Below are positions 1-5,404 of a stretch of 5,404 nt of DNA, one piece after another. Origin of the DNA: Deltaproteobacteria bacterium (GTDB taxonomy: Bacteria; Myxococcota_A; UBA9160; SZUA-336); contig JAUXJB010000129.1 of assembly GCA_030624945.1 (NCBI GenBank), positions 1 through 5,404 on the forward strand, written 5' to 3'. A program made the position numbers and the translations under genes. The notes under the pieces were generated by a model that saw only the letters and a program-made list of their open reading frames with translations, did not search any database and had not been told where the DNA came from. Position 1 is the stretch's first letter; each line of letters opens with the position of its first letter.

Positions 1-168
1 CCCGAGCCCGACGACGACGTAGTCGCCGACCTCGTGGGGACCCGGAGGCGGCGGCAAAAACTCCGCGTTGACGCGGATCAGGTACGCGCCGACCCAGCAA
101 AGCGCAACGATGCCGAGGTCAGCGATCGCACACAGCGTGCGCAAGACTTCGTTGTACTTTCGAAGCAG
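1..168 (-). CDS. N-terminus of a probable undecaprenyl-phosphate sugar phosphotransferase (partial, runs off the left edge)
   Basis: Only the first 56 codons are present; the frame is still open at base 1. The product begins (M)LRKYNEVLRTL, then a hydrophobic stretch at about residues 12-31 (CAIADLGIVALCWVGAYLIR) ending in arginine, a short proline-rich loop (FLPPPPGPHEVGDY, residues 37-50), and what may be a second membrane segment from DYVVVGLG. This order, with an aspartate inside the first helix and an AYxxR end, resembles the N-termini of bacterial sugar transferases of the WcaJ/WbaP type, which transfer a sugar phosphate to undecaprenyl phosphate at the inner membrane to begin exopolysaccharide or O-antigen synthesis. 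The catalytic C-terminal domain lies outside the window, so the family call is an inference from the N-terminus. No in-frame ATG or GTG exists after the in-frame TAG at 211-213. I chose CTG at 166-168 because AGGAGG sits 7 bases upstream; TTG at 142-144 is the alternative and lacks a good ribosome binding site. Another membrane protein remains possible. Confidence 0.6.
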   Translation of the reverse strand, partial: MLRKYNEVLRTLCAIADLGIVALCWVGAYLIRVNAEFLPPPPGPHEVGDYVVVGLG

Positions 169-175
169 AGCCCCC

Positions 176-181
176 CCTCCT
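176..181 (-). promoter_or_regulatory. Shine-Dalgarno sequence for the left-edge gene
   Basis: The minus strand reads AGGAGG here, a full match to the anti-Shine-Dalgarno core, 7 bases before a CTG codon at 166-168 in the only minus-strand frame that stays open to the window edge. The other two minus-strand frames hit stops within this stretch. The site therefore decides the start of the left-edge gene in favour of CTG over the later TTG. The spacer holds the rest of a run of seven G residues (171-177). Confidence 0.6.
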
Positions 182-204
182 CTGCACCCTGCACGTCGAC
201 GCTG

Positions 205-223
205 GGGAGGCTAGCTGCCTCCC
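205..223. repeat. Inverted repeat with 7-bp perfect arms between gltD and the left-edge gene
   Basis: GGGAGGC (205-211) and GCCTCCC (217-223) are perfect reverse complements around a 5-base centre. In the gltBD transcript this would form a GC-rich hairpin about 25 bases after the gltD stop. No run of U follows it (the next minus-strand bases are CAGCGTCGACG), so it is not a canonical intrinsic terminator. It overlaps the spacer and -10 of the candidate promoter, so it could instead be an operator, or a transcript-end hairpin if termination depends on Rho. Chance occurrence in GC-rich DNA is also plausible. Confidence 0.4.
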
Positions 224-237
224 TACCGCGCTGTCAA
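208..237 (-). promoter_or_regulatory. Possible sigma70-type promoter for the left-edge gene
   Basis: On the minus strand a perfect -35 hexamer TTGACA lies at 232-237, just after the gltD stop codon. With an 18-base spacer the -10 position is TAGCCT (208-213), which matches the TATAAT consensus at only three positions, though these include the first T, the A and the last T. Transcription would begin near base 201, giving a leader of about 33 bases that includes the AGGAGG site. The -35 match is striking in GC-rich DNA, but the -10 is poor, so this is a candidate only. Confidence 0.3.
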
Positions 238-249
238 CGAGACTCAGCG

Positions 250-1695
250 CTATTGCGCGTCCGCTTGTCGCAGGTAGCGGTCGATCTCGGCGGCGGCCTG
301 GCGGCCCTCGTCGATGGCCCAGACGACGAGGGACTGGCCGCGGCGCATATCGCCTGCGGCGAAGACGCCGGGGGCGCTCGTGGCGTAGCCCTGCGTGGCC
401 ACGTTGCCGCGCTCGGTGAGCTCGACCCCGAGCTCGGTGAGCAGGCCCTCGCGCACCGGTCCCAGGAACCCCATCGCGAGCAGCACCAGATCCACGTCGA
501 GCGTGAACTCGCTGCCCGGAACCTCTTCGAGCTTGCGGCGGCCGGTCCTGGGATCGGGTTTCCCGAAGCGGACGCGGACCGCGTGGAGCTTCTCGAGTCG
601 GCCTGCGCTGCCGCTCAGGCGCGCCGTCGAGATCCCCCAATCCCGGTCGCCCCCCTCCTCGTGCGAGGTCGACGTGCGCAGGATCTGCGAGGGCAGGGGA
701 TGCAGCGGCCAGGGCGTGTCCTCGCTGCGGGAGGCGGGTGGCTTCTCGAGCAGCTCGAAGTTGTAGAGGTGCTTGACGCCCTGCCTGTGACTGGTGCCGA
801 TGCAGTCCGAGCCGGTGTCGCCGCCGCCCAGCACCACCGCGTTCTTACCCGTCGCGAGGATGCTCGTCGCCTCATCGACCGTGTCGCCCGCACCGCGGCG
901 ATTCTGTTGCTCCAGGAAGTCCATCGCGAAGTGCACGCCATCGAGCTCGCGTCCCGGTACCGGGAGGTCGCGTGGGGCCTCCGCGCCGCCTGCCAGGAGC
1001 AGCGCGTCGAACTCGTCGAGCAGCTCCCGGGCGGAGACGTCGACACCCACGTGGACCCCAGTGCGGAACTCGATCCCCTCCGCCTGCAGGACCTCGAGGC
1101 GTCGGTCGATGATAAATTTCTCGAGCTTGAAGTCGGGAATGCCGTAGCGCAGCAACCCGCCCAGGCGATCCTTCTTCTCGAACAGCGTGACCGTGTGCCC
1201 GGCCTGGTTGAGCTGGGCGGCGCCGGCGAGTCCAGCCGGGCCGGAGCCGATCACGGCCACCCGTTTTCCGGAGCGCCTCTCGGGCGGCTTCGGGACGACC
1301 CAGCCCTCCGCGAAGCCGCGCTCCGCGATGGTCTTCTCGATGAACTCGATCGTGACCGGATCGTCGTTGATGCCGAGCACACAGGCCGACTCGCACGGCG
1401 CGGGACAGATGCGTCCCGTGAACTCGGGAAAGTTGTTGGTGCGATGCAGGCGCTCGAGCGCGTCCTCCCACTTGTCTCGGTAGACCAGGTCGTTCCAGTC
1501 CGGGATGATGTTTCCCAGCGGGCAGCCCTCATGGCAGAACGGAATCCCACAGTCCATACAGCGAGCGCCCTGTGCGCGAATTTCCTCCTCGCTGGGGTCG
1601 CGGTACACCTCGAGATAGTCCCGGACGCGCTCCTCGACCGAGCGCTTGCGAGGCGTCTTGCGCCCGTGCTCCATGAAGCCCGTGACCTTGCCCAT
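250..1695 (-). CDS. gltD: Glutamate synthase [NADPH] small (beta) subunit
   Basis: A complete 481-residue protein, normal for GltD. It oxidises NADPH and passes electrons through FAD and iron-sulfur clusters to the FMN of GltB in the cytoplasmic GOGAT complex. Visible signatures in order: the typical start MGKVTGF; iron-sulfur cysteines at residues 46, 49, 54 and 58 ([15 protein letters not shown]) and 97, 101 and 105 (CPAPCESAC), seven in all, so by family precedent one cluster probably has a non-cysteine ligand; NNFPEFTGR (88-95) before the second group; the FAD dinucleotide fold VIGSGPAG (148-155) with [10 protein letters not shown]; the NADPH fold [10 protein letters not shown] (289-298); and the C-terminal FAD motif [13 protein letters not shown] (443-455) followed by [12 protein letters not shown]. 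The ATG at 1693-1695 is preferred to an upstream in-frame start at 1788, which would add 31 residues inside gltB that look nothing like the family. It overlaps the gltB stop by one base. No damage or missing key residue is seen. Confidence 0.97.
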   Translation of the reverse strand: MGKVTGFMEHGRKTPRKRSVEERVRDYLEVYRDPSEEEIRAQGARCMDCGIPFCHEGCPLGNIIPDWNDLVYRDKWEDALERLHRTNNFPEFTGRICPAPCESACVLGINDDPVTIEFIEKTIAERGFAEGWVVPKPPERRSGKRVAVIGSGPAGLAGAAQLNQAGHTVTLFEKKDRLGGLLRYGIPDFKLEKFIIDRRLEVLQAEGIEFRTGVHVGVDVSARELLDEFDALLLAGGAEAPRDLPVPGRELDGVHFAMDFLEQQNRRGAGDTVDEATSILATGKNAVVLGGGDTGSDCIGTSHRQGVKHLYNFELLEKPPASRSEDTPWPLHPLPSQILRTSTSHEEGGDRDWGISTARLSGSAGRLEKLHAVRVRFGKPDPRTGRRKLEEVPGSEFTLDVDLVLLAMGFLGPVREGLLTELGVELTERGNVATQGYATSAPGVFAAGDMRRGQSLVVWAIDEGRQAAAEIDRYLRQADAQ

Positions 1696-1697
1696 CA
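1693..1697 (-). other. TGATG stop-start overlap joining gltB to gltD
   Basis: The gltB TGA (1695-1697) and gltD ATG (1693-1695) share one base. Such overlaps usually mean that ribosomes ending the first gene restart on the second, which suits two subunits needed together. The nearest purine-rich site upstream of the ATG is GGAG at 1709-1712, 13 bases away and so further than ideal, which is consistent with gltD relying on coupling and not on its own strong ribosome binding site. Confidence 0.85.
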
Positions 1698-4600
1698 GTA
1701 GTCGCTGTCTCCGTACTCGATTCCGGCCAGCGACCGCTTGTAGTCCCGCGGCATGACCTTTACGAAGAGCGGCAGGGTCGCCTCCCACTTCTCGAGCACG
1801 TCCTCGGCGCGCTTGCTGCGCGTCAGGCGGAAGTGTTGCTCGATCATCTGGCGCAGCTCCTTCTGATACTGCTCCTCGGCCACCGTCTCGAGATCGACCA
1901 GGCCCGGGTTGCAGAGGTCGGGCAAGCGGCCGTCGCGATCCAGCACGTACGCGATGCCGCCGCTCATGCCCGCGGCGAAGTTGCGGCCGGTCTTGCCCAG
2001 CACCACCACGCGTCCGCCCGTCATGTACTCGCAGCCATGGTCGCCCACTCCCTCCACCACGGTGTAGGCGCCGCTATTGCGCACGCAGAAGCGCTCGCCG
2101 GCAACCCCGTGGAAGAAGGCCTCCCCCCCGGTGGCGCCGTACAGCGCCACATTCCCGATCAGGACGTTGTCGGCGGGATCGAAAGTCGACTGCGGCGGGG
2201 GATAGACGATCAGACGCCCGCCGGAGAGTCCCTTACCGATGTAGTCGTTCGCATCGCCGATCAGGCTCAAGGTGATACCGTGAGGTAGGAACGCGCCGAA
2301 GCTCTGGCCCGCCGACCCCGTGAAGCGCAAGCGGATGGTGTTGTCCGGCAGCCCCTCCAGGCCGTGGCGGCGCGAGACCTCGTACCCGAGCGTGGTCCCG
2401 ACCGTCCGGTTCACGTTTCGGATCGGCAGGTGATACTCGACCGGCTCCATGTTCTCGATCGCGGGCCGGCAGAGCCGGATCAGCTCGTTGTCGAGCGCCT
2501 TCACCAGACCGTGGTCCTGGCCCTGGACGCGGTGCCGGGCGACCTCGGGCGGAGCCTCCGGCACGTGCAGGATGTTGCTCAGATCGAGTCCGTGCTTGAG
2601 CTTCCAGTGCTGGATCGAGGGATCCGGCTCGAGCAGATCGGCACGCCCGATCATGTCGTTGAAGTTGCGGAAGCCGAGCTCGGCCATCCGCTCGCGCACC
2701 TCTTCTGCCACGAAGCGGAAGAAGTTGACGACGTGATCCGCGTTGCCCGTGAACTTCTTGCGCAGCTCGGGGTTCTGTGTGGCCACGCCCACGGGACAGG
2801 TGTTGAGCTGGCACACACGCATCATGATGCAGCCCAGCGCCACCAGCCCCGTGGTGCCGAAGCCGAACTCGTCCGCGCCGAGCAGCGCGCCGATCACGAC
2901 ATCGCGGCCCGTCTTGAGCTGCCCGTCGACGTGGACACGGATGCGCCCCCGCAGGTCGTTGAGCACAAGCGCCTGCTGGGTCTCGGAGAGCCCGATCTCC
3001 CAGGGCACGCCTGCGTGCTTGATGGAGGTCTGGGGTGAGGCGCCCGTGCCGCCGTCGTGACCGACCACGAGCACGGTCTCCGCATGGCCCTTGGAGACGC
3101 CGGCGGCGATCGTACCCACACCCGAGACGGCGACGAGCTTCACGCTGATATCTGCCTTCGGGTTCGAGTTCTTGAGATCGTGGATGAGCTGCGCCAGGTC
3201 CTCGATCGAGTAGATGTCGTGGTGGGGCGGGGGCGAGATCAGGCCCACGCCGGGCGTCGAGTAGCGCACTTGCGCGATCTTGCGGTCCACCTTGTGGCCG
3301 GGAAGCTGGCCGCCCTCGCCGGGCTTGGCGCCCTGGGCGACCTTGATCTGGAGCTCGTCGGCATTCACGAGGTACCAGCTGGTGACGCCGAAGCGGCCGG
3401 ACGCCACCTGTTTGATCGCGCTGCGGCGCCAGTCGCCGTTCGGGTCGCGCGTGAAGCGCTCGGGGTCCTCGCCGCCCTCGCCGCTGTTGCTCTTGCCGCC
3501 GATGCGGTTCATGGCGATGGCGAGCGTCTCGTGGGCCTCCGCGCTGATCGAGCCGAAGGACATCGCGCCGGTGCAGAAGCGCTTGATGATCTCGGAGGTG
3601 GGCTCGACCTCTTCCAACGGCACCGGCTCGAGGCCGTCCTTGAACTTGAACACCCCGCGGATGGTGTAGAGCGCTCGGCTCTGATCGTTGACCAGGCGGG
3701 CGTACTCCTGGTACAGGTCGTAGCGGTTGGAACGGGCGGCCTGCTGCAGCTTGTGGACGGTCTTCGGCGAGAAGAGATGAAGTTCGGCTCCGCGCCGCCA
3801 CTGGTACTCGCCGCCGAGCTCGAGCTCGCTGGCGATGTCGACGGGGTTCTCGGGAAAGGCCCGCTCGTGTCGGCGGCGCGCCTCCTCCGCGATGATCGCG
3901 AGGTCGATGCCTCCGATCTTGGAATGGGTCCAGGTGAAGTAGGCGTCGACGACCTCCTGCGAGAGCCCGACGGCATCGAAGATCTGTGCGCCGCGGTAGC
4001 TCTGCAGGGTGGAGATGCCCATCTTGGCGAAGATCTTGAGCAGCCCCTTGCCGATGGCCTTGATGTAGTTCTTGCGGGCCGTCTCTCGGTCCAGCTCCGC
4101 GGGAACGAAGGTGCTCTCCTCGGCCAGCTGGTCGATCGAGTCGAAGGCCAGATAGGGGTTGATCGCGCCCGCGCCATAGCCGATGAGCAGCGCGAAATGC
4201 GCCACCTCGCGTGGCTCGCCGGACTCGATGACGAGCCCACAGCGCGTGCGCAGTCCCTCGCGGATCAGATGGTGGTGCACCGCGCCCGTCGCGAGCAGGC
4301 TCGGAATGGGGATCTTCTCGGGCCCCGCATCGCGGTCGCTGAGCACCAGGATGTTGGTCCCGCTCTCGACCGCAGCGCTGGCCTGCCGACAGAGCGCGTC
4401 GAGCGCGGCCTTGAGACTGGCGTCACCATCGGGCTCGGGGTCGAAGACCATCGGCAGGGTGCACGAGCGCAGATGGGGATGGTCGATACTGCGGATACGC
4501 TCGAGGTCCTCGTTGGTGAGGATGGGCTGATCCAGCTCGAGCAGGCGCGCCTGCTCGGGCGTCTCGTCGAGCAGGTTTCTCTCCGCGCCCAGGCAGCTCT

Positions 4601-5404
4601 TGAGCGACATGACGCTCTCTTCGCGGATCGAGTCGATGGCCGGGTTGGTTACCTGCGCAAAAGCTTGCTTGAAGTAGGCGAAGAGCAGGCAGGGACGCTC
4701 GGAGAGGCAGGCGAGCGGCGCGTCGTTGCCCATCGAGCCCACTGCCTCGGCACCCGTCGACGCCATCGGCGCGAGCAGGATACGCAGCTCCTCGAGCGTG
4801 TAGCCAAACATGCTCTGGCGAACGAAGCGCGTCTCCGGATCCGAACGATCGCTGGTCGTCGCCTCGGGGAACTGGTCGAGCCTGGCCAGATTCTGCGAGA
4901 TCCACTGCCGGTACGGGCGCCGCGAGACGTACTCGCTCTTGAGCTCCTCGTCACTGATGATGCGCCGCTGCTCGGTATCGATCAGAAACATGCGACCCGG
5001 CTGCAGGCGCCCCTTGGACAGAATGTCCTCGGGCTCGATCGGCAGCACGCCGACCTCTGAGGCCATCGCAACGAAACCATCCTTGGTGATCACGTAGCGA
5101 GAAGGCCGCAGGCCGTTTCGGTCGAGCACGGCCCCGATCCGGATGCCGTCGGTGAAGGGCATCGACGCCGGACCGTCCCACGGCTCCAGCAGGCAGGAGT
5201 GGTACTGATAGAAGGCCTTCTTCGCGTCCGGCATCAGCGGATCGCGGTCCCAGGCCTCCGGAATCAACATCATCATGGCGTGGGGCATCGAGCGGCCGCT
5301 GAGGGTCAGAAACTCGAGTGCGTTGTCGAAAATCGCCGAGTCGGAGGCATCGGGCGTGAGCACGGGAAAGATCTTCTTGAGGTCGTCCCCGAAAAGATCC
5401 GAGC
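1695..5404 (-). CDS. gltB: Glutamate synthase [NADPH] large (alpha) subunit (partial, 5' end outside the window)
   Basis: The last 1235 codons of a gene usually about 1,500 long. It makes glutamate from 2-oxoglutarate and glutamine using electrons supplied by GltD. The frame is open to the right edge: [13 protein letters not shown] precedes the GTG at 5361-5363, which is therefore an internal valine and not a start. Domains in order: the end of the class II glutamine amidotransferase domain (about 5402-4870; [34 protein letters not shown]); the central domain (about 4826-4000; [29 protein letters not shown]); the FMN synthase domain (about 3780-2650; [56 protein letters not shown]); 3Fe-4S cysteines in [12 protein letters not shown] (codons ending at 2829, 2811 and 2796); and the GXGXG beta-helix (about 2490-1870; [52 protein letters not shown]). 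The N-terminal catalytic cysteine lies outside the window and cannot be checked. The gltD gene alongside and the bacterial-type sequence favour the NADPH form over a ferredoxin-dependent single-subunit form. No frameshift or insertion is seen. Confidence 0.97.
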   Translation of the reverse strand, partial: SDLFGDDLKKIFPVLTPDASDSAIFDNALEFLTLSGRSMPHAMMMLIPEAWDRDPLMPDAKKAFYQYHSCLLEPWDGPASMPFTDGIRIGAVLDRNGLRPSRYVITKDGFVAMASEVGVLPIEPEDILSKGRLQPGRMFLIDTEQRRIISDEELKSEYVSRRPYRQWISQNLARLDQFPEATTSDRSDPETRFVRQSMFGYTLEELRILLAPMASTGAEAVGSMGNDAPLACLSERPCLLFAYFKQAFAQVTNPAIDSIREESVMSLKSCLGAERNLLDETPEQARLLELDQPILTNEDLERIRSIDHPHLRSCTLPMVFDPEPDGDASLKAALDALCRQASAAVESGTNILVLSDRDAGPEKIPIPSLLATGAVHHHLIREGLRTRCGLVIESGEPREVAHFALLIGYGAGAINPYLAFDSIDQLAEESTFVPAELDRETARKNYIKAIGKGLLKIFAKMGISTLQSYRGAQIFDAVGLSQEVVDAYFTWTHSKIGGIDLAIIAEEARRRHERAFPENPVDIASELELGGEYQWRRGAELHLFSPKTVHKLQQAARSNRYDLYQEYARLVNDQSRALYTIRGVFKFKDGLEPVPLEEVEPTSEIIKRFCTGAMSFGSISAEAHETLAIAMNRIGGKSNSGEGGEDPERFTRDPNGDWRRSAIKQVASGRFGVTSWYLVNADELQIKVAQGAKPGEGGQLPGHKVDRKIAQVRYSTPGVGLISPPPHHDIYSIEDLAQLIHDLKNSNPKADISVKLVAVSGVGTIAAGVSKGHAETVLVVGHDGGTGASPQTSIKHAGVPWEIGLSETQQALVLNDLRGRIRVHVDGQLKTGRDVVIGALLGADEFGFGTTGLVALGCIMMRVCQLNTCPVGVATQNPELRKKFTGNADHVVNFFRFVAEEVRERMAELGFRNFNDMIGRADLLEPDPSIQHWKLKHGLDLSNILHVPEAPPEVARHRVQGQDHGLVKALDNELIRLCRPAIENMEPVEYHLPIRNVNRTVGTTLGYEVSRRHGLEGLPDNTIRLRFTGSAGQSFGAFLPHGITLSLIGDANDYIGKGLSGGRLIVYPPPQSTFDPADNVLIGNVALYGATGGEAFFHGVAGERFCVRNSGAYTVVEGVGDHGCEYMTGGRVVVLGKTGRNFAAGMSGGIAYVLDRDGRLPDLCNPGLVDLETVAEEQYQKELRQMIEQHFRLTRSKRAEDVLEKWEATLPLFVKVMPRDYKRSLAGIEYGDSDY

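Noticed and set aside
205..223. Intrinsic terminator for gltBD
   Set aside because: The hairpin is GC-rich but no U run follows it on the minus strand, so I list it only as an inverted repeat.
119..640. A 173-residue minus-strand frame spanning the gltD end and the gap
   Set aside because: It is arginine-rich low-complexity sequence out of frame with gltD, and it stops at 119 inside the better supported left-edge gene.
34..1701. A 555-residue open frame on the plus strand opposite gltD, and a 667-residue one (3057-5060) opposite gltB
   Set aside because: Both lie wholly opposite strongly conserved genes. Their products are rich in A, R, L, V, D and E with no recognisable motif, as expected from the antisense of GC-rich codons where stops are rare.
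1695..1788. An upstream in-frame start that would lengthen GltD by 31 residues
   Set aside because: The extra residues overlap the gltB C-terminus and do not resemble GltD; MGKVTGF at 1695 is the usual family start.
2233..3801. A 522-residue minus-strand frame overlapping gltB in another frame
   Set aside because: The product is dominated by arginine, alanine, glycine and proline and has no family features; the overlapping gltB frame carries every expected glutamate synthase motif without interruption.
3812..3829. Short repeated GAGCTC pattern inside gltB
   Set aside because: It is explained by alternating Glu and Leu codons in the coding frame (ELELGG) and is too short to be a meaningful repeat.
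5361..5363. GTG as the start of gltB
   Set aside because: The frame stays open to the window edge and the upstream codons ([13 protein letters not shown]) continue the conserved amidotransferase domain, so the gene begins outside the window.

Overview
This window is a GC-rich bacterial chromosomal segment in which everything I can support as coding lies on the minus strand. It reads from right to left as gltB (partial, 5' end beyond base 5404), gltD (complete) and the first 56 codons of a third gene that runs off the left edge. The proteins are clearly bacterial. The strong G/C preference at third codon positions and the style of the left-edge protein would fit a high-GC proteobacterium or a myxobacterial/deltaproteobacterial relative, but this taxonomic guess is weak and comes from pattern memory, not a search.

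Layout. Bases 1695-5404 encode the C-terminal 1235 residues of the large (alpha) subunit of NADPH-dependent glutamate synthase. They comprise the end of the glutamine amidotransferase domain, the central domain, the FMN/3Fe-4S synthase domain and the GXGXG beta-helix. Bases 250-1695 encode the small (beta) subunit, which carries iron-sulfur cysteines and FAD and NADPH folds. The gltB stop and gltD start share one base (TGATG), so the two are very probably co-translated. Bases 169-249 are an 81-base gap with a perfect TTGACA hexamer, a 7-bp inverted repeat and a strong Shine-Dalgarno sequence. Bases 1-168 are the start of a membrane protein that resembles the N-terminus of polyprenyl-phosphate sugar phosphotransferases, which begin exopolysaccharide or O-antigen synthesis. 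It appears to start at a rare CTG codon.

Function. GltB and GltD together form glutamate synthase (GOGAT). GltD takes electrons from NADPH through FAD and iron-sulfur clusters to the FMN of GltB, where 2-oxoglutarate and glutamine-derived ammonia become glutamate. The left-edge gene looks like a separate transcription unit with its own possible promoter, so its adjacency to gltBD need not mean shared function.

I found no mobile element, CRISPR array, RNA gene or obviously new system. The least ordinary part is the 169-249 gap with the non-AUG-start gene that follows it. The long plus-strand reading frames opposite gltB and gltD are shadows.
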